Source: Sipunculus nudus
Taxonomy: Eukaryota; Annelida; Sipuncula; Golfingiida; Sipunculidae
Assembly: GCA_026874595.1 (NCBI GenBank)
Contig: CM049310.1
Span: 80,221,056-80,285,055 of the forward strand
Length of the DNA stretch: 64,000 bases
Direction: 5' to 3'
The notes beneath the pieces were generated by a model. That model had not been told where the DNA came from. It ran no database searches and saw nothing but the letters and a program-made list of their open reading frames with translations. This document shows, one piece after another, positions 12,061-23,640 of the stretch. A program made the translations under genes and the position numbers. Positions within the stretch are counted from its first letter, which is position 1. The number at the start of each line of letters is the position of its first letter.

Positions 12061-12169
12061 GGAAACACTAAATTGATCCCCTACTGATGACATCAGGGCC
12101 AGACGGAAAGCAAGATACTTGTGGATGGTACTGACACCATCAAACTAGAAGTCTATGAAGCAAAATTTT

Positions 12170-12290
12170 ACATTTGGCAATCATAAGACCTGTTGTGTGG
12201 CAGAATACCAGAAGATGCAAGTCATGCACTGCTAACATGTCCACAATATATAACACAATCCAAGACAAGCAATGCATACTCGAATCTTTG
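12170..12290 (+). pseudogene. LINE ORF2 C-terminal zinc-knuckle scrap
   Basis: The frame reads CGRIPEDASHALLTCPQY. The pattern C-x-x-x-x-x-E-x-x-x-H-x-L-x-x-C-P-x-Y is the Cys/His motif near the C-terminus of many non-LTR retrotransposon polymerases. Only about 40 codons can be followed and the flanks have stops. Confidence 0.4.
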
Positions 12291-12299
12291 AAGATTAAA

Positions 12300-14060
12300 A
12301 AAGGAGCTCTAAATATCAAAATAAAAAAAAATCCAGGAGGTTAAGGAAATCCAATCATTGAATTAATTTATTAATCAGCACACCACTACTAGGTATATAT
12401 GGTAAACATATCAGATAAAATTACAAAAATCGGATATTGCTAGTTACTCTCAGAGAATAATTAATCAGTTAGTATAGTACTTAATTAACCAAGCTTCTCT
12501 GACCATCTTTCATAGCTGAATGGACTCACAGAAGACATTTGTAAAAAGCCATTGATCCTAAATTTTAATCTTTAAAAATAAAATTAAGTGATAGATTAGT
12601 GATAGATGCCTGAACGGTAGATGCCCAACAGTCAGCAAATTTTCAAAACTTTGTATGCATCTTCTAAACCCAACAAATTTCATTTCAAGGATTTATTCAA
12701 GTAAAATGTAATTATTCAGCGTAAGGTTAGGCCTACTGATTGTGTATACTCTAGTTGAGATTATCTTTAACATTAACTACAGTCTGTACAGTTGGCAATT
12801 CACTCTTTTCCACTATTTGGACTCAAGTAGAGTTCATCTTATTAAATAAAGTTAGGCAACCCCCAGCATAATTCACACACCTTGACTGTGTGGAATAACC
12901 CTGAGTTCATTTCAATTGCTTGAGTAAAGACTACCCCAGAGAGTCTGGCATTCAAAATTACATCTCGAAAAGCATTCACAACTTAACTGGTGTCTAACAT
13001 CCCCAGAGGGTTTGTCTGCACAACTTTTACACAATGAAGGTTGTGAAAACAATCCCTCTCATTTGTTCTGATATCACAGGCCAAAATATATGAAAACAAA
13101 ATTATATGCATGTTGTGACTTTCTTCCATGGGATGAAATGGTGGGAAGAATGTATTTGTTCCCTTCCAGGAATAAAGTATTTCCTCCCTTCCTTTCCCTT
13201 CCTCCTGGGAAGATTGTGCCAATCCTGTATTTAACAATACTTTTTACTGTAATCCCAAGGGTTAATTGGGATTACAATAGTACAGAATGATCAGTTACTC
13301 TACAAAAACAATTTGAATTGAAAAAAGTTCCTGTGATTGTTCACATTCTATTATATGTTGAAAACCCTGTAATCTCGACTAATTAATGTATTGTGGAAAG
13401 AAACATCAATATATGATTGTATTGTCCAGAGATAAAGCATGTATACAGGCTGGTACTTGTATTTGGCAGCTATCATTTTTAATGCATCAGGTTTCAGCAC
13501 TTTTATGTACATATTTTCATTTCCTTGGTGCAGAATAGTGCAATGTATAAGAAACTGTTTTACAATGGACAAGTAGTCAGTATATTGATGTAATGAACTT
13601 TATATAATCGAAATACGATTGATTGCACAGCTGTGCATAGGGCCTAATAAACATGGGTAACTGCAGGAGCAATCTGTGGACTGCACAAAGAATGCCAGCC
13701 ATTAAAAAAAGAACTGAGGAGTCCATTCTTTTTGAATATCAGGAATGCCACATCTATTTTTGACAAAAACAAGATAATTTGATGCCTATTAATATATAAT
13801 TAAGACAATAGTAAATCCTTGCAAAATAAAGCATATGGACTACTGGAAGCCATTTACAGAGCCATTCTCTGGTCCTGACAGAGTGGAACAACTCTGTCAC
13901 CCCAAACACTGCTCAAAGAACAATGCAAGTCCAGCAAAGACAAATTCTCCCTCTCGTGACACAGGACACCTAAAACATTTCTTTGTTCATTTTAACTTAT
14001 TTTACCTTTGTTCGTTTTACTAACTTACCTTTGTTCATTTTAACTAATTTTCTGGTCTTT
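12300..14060. other. AT-rich spacer with small direct repeats
   Basis: No gene recognised. Near 13975-14050 the phrase CCTTTGTTC(A/G)TTTTA recurs three times with ACTTATTTT-like filler. A frame at 12983-13237 (minus) has no codon bias or context. Confidence 0.35.
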
Positions 14061-14219
14061 AAAGTGTAACTAAAAAAAATATCCAATGTTGCGTTTTGAA
14101 GTTCATGGGGTAGAAGGCGGGGGCAAAATTCAACCGGGAACTAAATTTATTGACGTAAGGTAATGATGTAAAATATACAGAAAAACTTACTTCATATTTC
14201 TCTCTCTCACAACCTGAAG

Positions 14220-14720
14220 TTCAAATTCTGTGCCCTTTCTCCAAAGCTTTCTGACGGTCGGGTTGATGAATGTAGAGTGGCTCAGCAGACGTGTCGAACT
14301 TCTCGGCGAGGCAGTCGATAGATGTGTTAGTAAAAATTAAGGAAAAAAATAACTTACATTGCAACTTCTCCCTCTCTCTCAAACTGTATCTTTATTTAAA
14401 GTTGTCGTTGGAATTTGTAGTTGTAGTTGGAATTTCTTCTTGACTTATTCTCCAGAACTTTGTTTCGCGGCTTGACGTGGACTTGCCGGCTGAGAAGAAA
14501 GGCTTCGTTTGGTACTCTGATACAAAGCCACTTGACTAGTTCACTATTTTTAGCAACTGATAAAAACCAGTCACGTGATTACAAACTTTGTTCACTGGTT
14601 TAGAATCATTCACATTACGGAATAAACAATAACACAAACAAAGCTGCCGAACGTGTGAAACTCCCGCCCAAATGCCGCACACTAATTGACCCCTCGCCTG
14701 GACGGCTCAACTTTACAGGT
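14220..14720 (-). promoter_or_regulatory. CpG-richer promoter-like patch with minus-strand donor sites
   Basis: This block has more CG dinucleotides than its surroundings and contains TCACGTGA (around 14572), an E-box of the palindromic CACGTG class. On the minus strand two similar segments end in strong GTAAGT donors: GAGAGAGGGAGAAGTTGCAAT before a donor at about 14360, and TGTGAGAGAGAGAAATATGAA before a donor at about 14190. They could be duplicated alternative first exons of a reverse-strand gene. No convincing downstream coding exon was found toward lower coordinates, so this is a suggestion only. Confidence 0.25.
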
Positions 14721-15420
14721 GCTGGCTCATTTGAAAAATGTAAATTCGTGAGACCAGCATTTTTTGCGTAATACAACTGAAACTTATTATAAATTGAGTA
14801 ATGTTTATTTGTAATGATAATAGTATTGTATTAATTAACTATTTAGGGTTGATGTGGTGGTTAAATCATTATTATGGAACCCTGACGTTGATCTTGTCCA
14901 TTAGTCTTGGTCGAGACTAGTGAAATCATAGTATGTGGGAGGGGCTGGGGGTGGGGGGTACAATATGAGCAGGGATGGGTGGGTGCAAGCCTCTGAAGGG
15001 CCGTGAAAGACATAAAATATATTTGTTCTTATTATACTTTAGAATTTACAATTAATTACCAATTATTGTATTATCTGTCGCAATAATATTTTTAAAACAC
15101 GAATTATTAACCTAATTAACGGAAGAGTCACCATATCCCCTTCTCCCTTCAAGTCCTGTTCACGATTTTACTGCGGTTTTAGGATTTTTTTAATATTCAA
15201 TATTATAAGCAATTTAATTTACAACTAATTAATATATAATCAACACACGTCTTTTCATTTGGTGACTGTACTTGTGAAATTAGATACAAAAGTGCTGTCA
15301 AAAGTTTCATAATTTGAATAATGAACCACACTTTATAACCTGAATAATGGTTCATAGCCAGCATGTTTTAGCAGTTTGTAAAGGGACCCACAATATATTC
15401 ACATACCAAGTATGTTAAAT
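14721..15420. other. AT-rich spacer with a G-rich run
   Basis: No frame or repeat recognised. A G-rich interval near 14937-14960 (GGGGCTGGGGGTGGGGGG) could form G-quadruplex on the plus strand. Confidence 0.4.
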
Positions 15421-15423
15421 ACA

Positions 15424-15537
15424 CAGTGGCAGATCCAGAGGTGGAGGGAGGGGGGGGGGGGGGGAGGAGGAGGAGGGGCTGTCCCCTTTGAGCCACACAC
15501 AATTCCCTTTTTGGGGTGGCTCAGACCAACTTTCAAT
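15424..15537. mobile_element. Solitary hAT-like terminus with long G run
   Basis: CAGTGGCAGATCCAGAGG is the typical end of CAGTGGCGGATCCAG-type hAT MITEs and is followed by an 18-base G run and GGAGGAGGAGG. A matching opposite end was not found before family F copy 1 begins, so the element is truncated or interrupted. Confidence 0.4.
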
Positions 15538-16170
15538 TTTAAAACCTTTTTTTCTTGAGCGACTTTGCATTGGTTTATGGACTGTAACATTCCTATTATA
15601 CATCATAAATGCATAAATTTGGCATCAACAGAATTGAAAGAATATTAGCTATTAGCTGCTTAATGACTATGGTTTGGTCTTAAAGAAGTCACATGTGTTA
15701 ATTCTTTGGTCTTTTTTTTCAACCCACATGTCATTGTTAGCGAACCGGTGAGCTTATGCGATGGTGTGGCGTCGTCTCTCGTCTGTCGTCTGTACGTTAA
15801 CCCATACTATCTTGAAAACGGCAGGAGTTAGCATCACCAAATTTTATGCAAAAAATAAGTCATAAAAAAACTCTATCGGATATTGCTTATTTTTTGGCAA
15901 ACAGCATTTTCTTAGATTTTATAGGGGAAAAGTTAAACAACCTAAACTGTTCAGCCAAATTGTCCAATATTTCGCAGAAATGATTCCTGGAATAATCTCT
16001 CTCAAGTTTGTTCGACGTTCGGTGATTTTCGACCGAGTTTTAGGAAGTTGAACTTCGTCATCTGTCCAAAAAAAAGCATATTAAAAAACAATATCAGAAA
16101 CGGCTGGAGCTATCATCACCAAATTTTATGCCAAAATTGGTCACATGAGTCATATCTAAAATTGAGGTAT
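15538..16170. repeat. Family F, copy 1
   Basis: It is nearly colinear with 21455-22110, sharing for example GCGACTTTGCATTGGTTTAT, GAACCGGTGAGCTTATGC, GTCGTCTGTACGTTAACCC and GGCAGGAGTTAGCATCACC. The CGTCGTCTNTCGTCTGTCGTC microsatellite beside GCGAACCGGTGAGC places it among the hairpin-plus-microsatellite elements of this window. A small internal deletion (near 15935) separates it from copy 2. A SINE interrupts its right side. Confidence 0.85.
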
Positions 16171-16393
16171 TGGTCCTGGGTTTGTAATCTTTCCCAATGC
16201 TGGGTCATAACACCGAGGAACCCCCAAAAGACGCACTCGTTTGTGAGTGATACACGGCTGTGGGGTACAGACTTTCCATTAAGTCTGCAGAGCGCTCACT
16301 CTAGGTGGGGGCCGACCGTGAAAATCTCACCGCCTTGGTTGAGATTTGAACTCACGCCCTCCCGGCCATGAGTCCTGTCCCACAGAAGCCGGT
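16171..16393 (-). mobile_element. tRNA-derived SINE, copy 2, reversed
   Basis: Read on the minus strand it starts GGCTTCTGTGGGACAGGA, has box-B-like GAGTTCAAATC, then TGAGCGCTCTGCAGACTTAA, GTTATGACCCAGCATTGGG. These are the same landmarks as the copy at 7914-8193. It is inserted where family F sequence reads TATTGGT, and F is not recovered on the far side. There is no clear A-tail left. Confidence 0.75.
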
Positions 16394-16765
16394 ATGTCAG
16401 ATTGTTGTTGGTTATTAGGGGTTAAAGTAGAGAATCAGACCAGAAGACGGAGAACTTGCAGAAAAGTGACTATAATGAATTGTTACACCGTTAAACTGAA
16501 GTGAGCATTGAAGGTGGGGTACGGGTACGAAGTTTCCACCGGGGACAACCAGTATATTGGAGATAACAAAAGGAAAAACATCCCTGAATATGCAGATAAA
16601 CAACAGGGTGACAGGAAGGGAAAGGGGGGGGGGGGGGGGGTTCCGCATAGTTCTCTAGATAGGAAGCACCAGTTCCAACAGAAGCAAAACAAACGAGTGC
16701 TCTGGAAAGTCAGGTCTAAAACCTACCTATTAACCACAACCATAAGCACAACCATACTTTGAAAC
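16394..16765. other. Spacer with G run
   Basis: Contains a run of 16 G near 16625-16641. Frames crossing it are not credible genes. Confidence 0.4.
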
Positions 16766-16910
16766 AACCACAACCATATCGTAGGCCCTTTCACAACCAC
16801 AACCATATCGTAGGCCCTTTCACAACCACAACCATATCGTAGGCCCTTTCACAACCACAACCATATCGTAGGCCCTTTCACAACCACAACCATATCGTAG
16901 GCCCATACAC
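16766..16910. repeat. 29-bp minisatellite, five units
   Basis: Five head-to-tail copies of a 29-bp unit beginning AACCACAACCATATCGTAGG and ending CCCTTTCAC. Units 1-4 are identical; unit 5 differs only at its end (CCCATACAC). Such uniformity implies recent expansion and probable length polymorphism. Confidence 0.97.
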
Positions 16911-17572
16911 AAAATGTTTATTTATGCAGATACATCCAGCTAAAAAAACATATGATATATGATTTATGTCGTTTATTACAACGAAAGAAATAAATTATCA
17001 AGCAAAAACCAAAATATAAAATAAAATATAGGATACAATGGTGTATCGGTTACAAGTACCAGAGAAAATGAGAAACAGGCCTTGATTGTGTTATGTATTA
17101 CTATTCTTAGGCACATTGGAAATGAATTTCTCAATATCAGAGTGGGACGTGTTTATTTTGTATAGAGTAACTTCAATTATTATAAGAACTCTATGAATAC
17201 TATCTGAACTATACCATGATCCCATCAAATTAACGATTGAGTGTAACGTAAAACATAACATCCCTAAGATTAATAATGTGTGAACAGAAGCACTGGCTGT
17301 ACTAATGGCAATTTGTTATATAAAACACCATATAAACAGTCAAATGTCAGACAATACAATTGTTACTTTAGAAAACCTCACCGAACTTAAGCATCATGCT
17401 CAATATATGTACAATCTGACTTGATATAAGGCGCTGTTCTTTAAAGAACCCATCTTGCCAAGCAAAAAGATGTGTAAAAAATAAATGAAACTGCAGGATA
17501 GTCGAGTCACAGGGGCATCCTGAGCCCACCAGAAGACCGCTATTAGATCTCGAATGCCGCATGATGTGACTA
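16911..17572. other. AT-rich spacer
   Basis: No coding-like frame, RNA gene or repeat family is recognised. Confidence 0.4.
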
Positions 17573-17935
17573 TGGCAAAAAAAAGTATGGTTTGGTTCTC
17601 AGGCACTTTTTCAGAAATCAATGCGTTCGGGGGTATTTTTATTTTTTTGTATGTTTCGATTAAAATGTCAAATGATAAGGGAAAAGCATGATAATAACAG
17701 ATTTATTTTGCTAAACAAGTTTAAGCACTACATAAAATAGGAAATTTTATCAAAATTGTATGATTTTATCTATTTGAAAGAAATATCAGAGCAGCTAGAG
17801 CTCAAAATTGGTAATTTTCTATTGAAAATCAAACTTAAAAATTTTGATGCGGGGGTTTAAAATTGACGCGAACGTTGCCTGAGAACCATACCTTTAATTT
17901 ATTGATTTTTTGGCCTAACATGTTATTCGTAATGC
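17573..17935. mobile_element. MITE family P, copy 1
   Basis: Left end GGCAAAAAAAAGTATGG then TTCTCAGGCACTTTTT; right end TTGCCTGAGAACCATACCTT then T-rich sequence and TTGGCCTAA. The inner inverted block AAGGTATGGTTCTCAGGCA is about 20 bp, with outer GGCCAAAA-like ends. The body carries AGGGAAAAGCAT, TTTGCTAAACA and AAAATTGACGCG, also found at 41247-41577 and, inverted, at 55270-55545. It has no coding capacity. TWA-type flanks hint at PIF/Harbinger but are imperfect. Confidence 0.8.
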
Positions 17936-19480
17936 TAATTGGTTAATTAACGGGGTGGCCGGGAATAACCACAAGGGCCAGTAACATTCTAAATCATAGA
18001 TATAAGATTTCAAATGAAAGAAATGATGTTTTGCTGAAAAAAAGACCAGTCACATTCTAAATACTTGTCATAAAATTGTGAATATCAAAGAATTGTCAGA
18101 CTGACAAGGACCAGTCACTTTCTGAACGAAACTGTCCAGAAATAATATTTCCCTTAAAATTCTTACAGGGAGGTATTTCAAGCCTGGAGATACTTTCTCG
18201 CTTCAGAATAATACAAAACCAATGATGAAGAGCTAACGATGATTTGAACCTGAACGTATCATGATGATCGCCTCATGAAGACTCGACGCAGGACCAATTC
18301 AAGTACTGAGCCCTGCGTACACGTTACGAATTTTTTATACGAAATAATAGGAAGCAGGAGTTGATACGAAATTCTAGCTTCCGGGCTTCCTATCGCAACA
18401 GGTCGAAATATGCTACGAAATCCAACCATCGCATGTTGGATTCTTACCGACAATGTTCGACATTTTTTTTTATTTTACCTGGCTTCCTATCGTATCGTAT
18501 CAAAATTTCATTACGTGAAGGGCGTGCTTAAGTGGCTTAATCCTTTACCTTGTCAAACCCTTCTTTATTTTCCCGTTCGAAGCGCGTTCAGTCAATTTCC
18601 TGCGATATACAGTACCGACTTTTCATGTGCAGCCATTTTGCTGACAAGTATTTCACCATTTTTATGTGATTATCCCATTCCCTTTGGCTCGAAAATACGA
18701 TACGAATCTTGGGTATTTACGATACGACTTTGCGACATGAGATAATGAAATCGTATATTCTATCCCTATTTCGCAATGTGTACGGTAGACAGAGGTCAGT
18801 AACTCTTTTTGTCTTCTGCAATTTGCCCTGGGGCACACGCACTTTCCCTTCCATTCTGTCCACTTATGCACAAAATTGAACTTTGGTACAATGGCCGACT
18901 GTTTAAATGCCTTATAGGAAGTTTGATAGTCCTAGCATCTTTGAGAAAGAAACTGAGAGTTAAACAGGTGAATGTATCTTTTTGGCCAAAATAAACATGA
19001 AGATCTCTAAGCTATGAGCCATGTATGACACCTTTAACAAATTTTCTACCATCCATCGTAGTACATAAGAGTAAGAAGAGGTGATGGATGAGGAGAATCA
19101 CCCCACGGACAGGCATCAGTATCAGGAACATAAAACCAGTATGTTCTCTAAGCTAAATATATGCAGTTTATTTGGCAGATGTGCCCGAGACCACCAAAAA
19201 CAGAAGGCTAGACCGCGACATCCCCACCAATAGAATACTGCTAACAAAACTGTACTTCCAAAATAAGCCTTGTTACTTAGACTACTCCACGAACACTACT
19301 TGTCTTAACCGAAACATATATAAGGAAATAAAGGTCTACAGCTACCACTAACGACAAGTTGAGTAATGTATATAGCCTCCAGGGCCCTGGAGCTGGAACA
19401 GCGCTACCTAAATGTCATCTACAGCATGCACCTCTAGATCTGAGCTAATATCAACAGCCGTCTGGCATACATACATGTGG
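17936..19480. other. Spacer with CGTATCG-type short inverted motifs
   Basis: Between about 18315 and 18745 the words TACGATACGA, CGTATCGTATC, TAGGAAGC and GCTTCCTATCG recur in both orientations, suggesting a decayed foldback element. No gene is supported; the frame at 18410-18745 is not convincing. Confidence 0.35.
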
Positions 19481-19559
19481 TGTGATCTTACATACTGGAC
19501 AGGTCTTTACATAAACAAGGCTACTTACCACGTAACATAAGTAATCATAATAAAGGTAA

Positions 19560-20060
19560 TTCACCTTAAATCCTAAGAGATAGTGGTCTTCTGGTGAATT
19601 TGGAATGAGTCTGAAGCATACTCAATGTCTGTCTAGGCAATGAGGGCTCCTCTGCCTTTAGACTGAAGTATCCTAATGCATGAACTGTACCTGAGCAGAA
19701 TCTTTGATAATTCCTTCATTCACGCAGTTACCAGAGGGTAAGACAGGTTGTGTTTAGGCCTTAATTTTTTATCCATCTTTGGTACCAGACCTAGGGGGCA
19801 ACTTAAATTGCTTTTATTAAAGGACCTGTATTTCTAATATTGGTCATTCTGAATCTTCTCACATAAGTTTTTTAACCCACCTAGCCGACGGGTGGTTATC
19901 ATGGTCTGAAAATGTAACGGGAGTTGAATTGTCCAGTTTAAAGCCTTTATCGAATCCATCAATAACATATTCTCCTGAGAGCTGGGATAACTTTCTAGCA
20001 GAGATTGGAGTTGGTTAGGGGATGGCTCTTTGTTTCTGTGAAGGGGGTACATCTTGGACG
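19560..20060 (-). pseudogene. DIRS-type reverse transcriptase, decayed fragment
   Basis: The minus strand shows, in the right order, PNQLQSLLESYPSSQE, GGLKNLCEKI, then CPLGLVPKMDKKLRPKHN with LSYP, and further on GRGALIA followed by TDIEYA. These correspond to the segment before and within the reverse transcriptase of DIRS-like elements, where S-P-L-G-L-V-P-K, H-x-L-S-Y-P and G-R-G-A-L-I-A-K-x-D-I are characteristic. These elements use a tyrosine recombinase rather than an integrase. Stops occur between the motifs, so the copy is dead. The catalytic aspartate motif and the recombinase were not found downstream. Confidence 0.65.
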
Positions 20061-21454
20061 ATTGAGGGGACAGACTCAGGGAAAGTAGTCGGACGGGCTG
20101 CCGGCTTGCACGCAGGATAAGCAGCTGTGGTTAAACCTGGATGGCTGTCTGTTCAGGCATTTATCATACCTGCTAAAAAGAAGCAGCACCCTACCAGGGT
20201 ACATTGAGTGTCCTGTAGTGCCAGGCTTTTTCACTGGGAGGACTTGGTGGTCAGAGTTAAAGGCGAGAATGCAGTCTCAAAGAGGAATATACCAGTTTTC
20301 TTTTCTTGCCTGGGATTTTATCATTGGATTTGTTGCAAGGGAAAACGTCAAATCATATTTACTTTACTGTTCGTTTGTTGGTTATGGGTAATCATTCAGA
20401 AGTCTCCCCAAGTCAAAATATTTGCGAGTTAGTGTGTCCTCTCTATTACGTTAAGAGACCCCAGCATCAATTGTGTCATAATGACTGCCGTCCAAAGAAA
20501 ACCATGTGACTCACCATGTATGGAGTAATCTGTGCAGAGTTCAACTGGATATTATCTTGTCTTGGGCAATGGTGAGCTCTGGCTCATGTGTTGTAGAGGC
20601 TATAAGGAATGGTTGAAGTATGTATGGTAAAAATGTGTGTAAGCAAAGAAGCTTAGTTTGCACAAGAATCTCTGGATTATGTAGGTCGTGTCGGAGTCTG
20701 TTTTCTCTAGTACACTGTTTATTGGAGTCCTAGAGACAACAAGAAGTGGAGGGTGACGATCTTGGGCATTGGTCCTAGAAGAATGGTCCATGAAACCTGG
20801 TTGAGTGTGAGAACATACATACAGTGTCGGCTGCATTTGATTTTAGATACCTCCGGATACCATTGATTAATTCAGCCGTAGATTACTAAAAAAAAGGTAC
20901 ATAAAGTTGACCGAGCTGGCCTGCCCCGAAGTGTTGTGCGCTTTTGTACACAAGTTAAGTATATAACGACTTGCCTGAGTCTGTCCAGACCAGACTGGTG
21001 TGGATAAGGGCTGAAAAAACGTCATTTTAACAGCGTGTGCGCTGTAAAAAAATTATAAATTGAAACCAATTCCTGTAAGAAAAACATTTTTTTATTCTTT
21101 CCACACATAAGATTGTGTGATTTGTTAGAAAGCTTTTGTCAAATCTATGAACACTGTCAAGGACGTCAACCAAAGAAGAATCCAATGTGGCTAAATTCTA
21201 GTTCTCATAAAAAATTAGTATTTCAGATACTGTCAGCCTCAATTTCCAGGGAAGAGTAAAAAAAAACATTTTTTGTTGTTATTATTTAGTAATTTAACAA
21301 TTTTGCCTGTGATATTACACTTTACACCAGCATCATGACCCCGCTCGTTTTCTTCCTTGAGGTGTCATTTACTTATTTCCAAGTGTTTCCAAATATATAG
21401 CGTTGGCAGGCACTCTGAAAAATAACTTTTTTTTAGGAACCGCGTACTCAATAT
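20061..21454. other. Spacer without recognised genes
   Basis: Frames at 20208-20432 and 20600-20836 lack coding character. Nothing repeated in the window was noticed here. Confidence 0.35.
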
Positions 21455-22140
21455 TAAAACCTTTTTTTCTGGAGCGACTTTGCATTGGTTTATGGACTGT
21501 AACTTTCCTATTATACATCATAAATGCATAAATTTAGCATCAACAGAATTGAAAGAATATTAGCTATTAGCTGCTCAATGAATATGGTTTGGTCTTAAAG
21601 AAGTCACATGTGTTAATTCTTAGGCCGTTTTTTTTTCAACCCCCATGTCATTGTTAGCGAACCGGTGAGCTTATGCAATGGTGTGGCGTCGTCCCTCGTC
21701 CGTCGTCCGTCGTCTGTACGTTAACCCATACTATCTTGGAAACGGCAGGAGTTAGCATCACCAAATTTTATGCAAAAAATTAGTCATAAAAAAACTCTAT
21801 CGGATATTGCTTATTTTTTGGCTAACTGCATTTTCTTAGATTAGGAAAAGTTAAACAACCTTAAAATCTTCTTCTCCGAAACTGTTCAGCCAAATTGTCA
21901 AATATTTCACAGAAATGATTCCTGGAATAATCTCTCTCAAGTTTGTTCGAAGTTCGGTGATTTTCGACCGAGTTATAGGAAGTTGAACTTAGTCATCTGT
22001 CCAAAAAAGCATACTAAAATTACAATATCAGAAACGGCTGGAGCTATCATCACCAAATTTTATGCCAAAATTGGTCACATGAGTCATATCTGAAATTGAG
22101 ATATTGGTGGCGCCACCTGCATCGGCGTTTTTTGTACCGG
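21455..22140. repeat. Family F, copy 2
   Basis: A direct copy of 15538-16170, 5.9 kb downstream, with a longer CGTCGTCCGTCGTCCGTCGTC microsatellite. Here the repeat continues into GGTGGCGCCACCTGCATCGG, a near-perfect 12-bp palindrome that recurs in other tandem elements of the window. Divergence from copy 1 is about 5-8 percent by eye plus small indels. Confidence 0.85.
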
Positions 22141-23640
22141 GTCATCAGTGCTTGTATCACACTGAGAGCTACAAAAAAAAACTTCTTCTCTGTAACCATA
22201 TGGCCAAATTGTTAATTTTTAAAAATTTTGTGATATGCCATAACAGCCCATTTTAGCTCAGTGGCTTCAAAGATCTTCTTCTCAAAAACCACTGGGCCAA
22301 ATTCTTAAACCTCACACATTTTTAGCCGAGTTACAGGAAGGTGAATTTAGCCATTTTGCTGTATTTTCCTATATGAGTTATAAACCTGCAAAACGTTTTT
22401 CGAATGACGCCACTGAGGCCAATTTGTTTAATATTTTACAAGAATAATCCCCACAATGATATTATAATAATACTATAACAATTGTCTTTAATTGGTTCCA
22501 CATGAATGATTTTTGGCTGAATTATGGAGATTGAATTGAGACATTTTACCATATATGTTAGCTGTGTGAAGCAGTTACATCTAGCCTGGCACCAGTTTAT
22601 CAGCATCTATTACATCATGCCACTAGACATTTAGATGTCAGGATAAATAGCTTGGCAGACTGCCAGCTATTTCAGATTTGGCAACAGGCAAAAGGTCAGC
22701 CTGGATCTATTTATAGCTTTGTCAGACTGGCAACTGTATTAGGTTAGGCATCAGGTCAAGAGTCCACTCAGTGCAGCCAGGTATAGGTCAAGAGTTCACT
22801 CAGTGCAGTAGCTGCATTCTATTTATAGCTTTGCCAAACTGTCCACTGCATCAAATTTGGCCCCAAAGGTCAGTCTGGATCTATTTATACCTTTGGCAGA
22901 CTGCTAACAGTGTCAGATTATGCAACAGGTCAAGAGTTTACTCAGTGCAGCCAGGTACAGGTCAAAGATTCACTCAGTCTAGCCAGGTGCAGGTCAAGAG
23001 TTCACTCAGTGCAGAAGCTTGAGCCAGTAATGTGTCACATTTCACTCGGGGCAACTGCCTTTCTCACCAAGCCTGGTCAGCCCAGTGCATCAAACTCAAG
23101 GGAAGTTTGGTGTATTGACCTGATATTTTTACCTGTCTATGCTTTATTGATGGCTTTCTCGTTCACAAGACAGGAGGCACAACTACAATGACTTTTGCAC
23201 AGTGTATGTGCCTGCTTATTTCTACGGAGGAATTTGATATATTAGCCTGAAATTGGGCATATTTATACATATCGGATAGCTTTATCGTGTACAAGACCGG
23301 TGGCACCACGTACAATAATTTTTGCACAATGTATGTCCCTGCTTATTTCTCAGGAGGGTTTGACATGTCAGTGTAAAATTGGGCATATGTGTACATCTCT
23401 GTTGTATACAAGACTGGTGGTGCCAGCTGCAATCATTTTTGTGTTGTGTGCACCTATGCCAGAATTTCAGCAGTGATGTTTGTGAAATTGTTTCTTGTTC
23501 AAAATGTTTAGTATTTGCATTGTTCATATACATGTTACACATGTACTTGAAAAGGAATGTCCAGCATTGAAGCATTATACCTTGTGTATATCCGATTGCA
23601 CAGGTTCGCATTAGGCCTGTAGGCCTTGTTATTATTAGAT
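22141..23640. repeat. Continuation of family F: diverged tandem blocks and a minisatellite
   Basis: Between 22740 and 23020 a unit of about 28 bp (GCCAGGTACAGGTCAAGAGT then TCACTCAGT) occurs about five times, mixed with CTGGATCTATTTATA blocks. From 23170 to 23450 two blocks share TTTTTGCACAATGTATGT then CCTGCTTATTTCT, and ACAAGACNGGTGGCACCA-like words resembling those at 59420-59720. Frames through this region are repeat artefacts. Confidence 0.6.
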
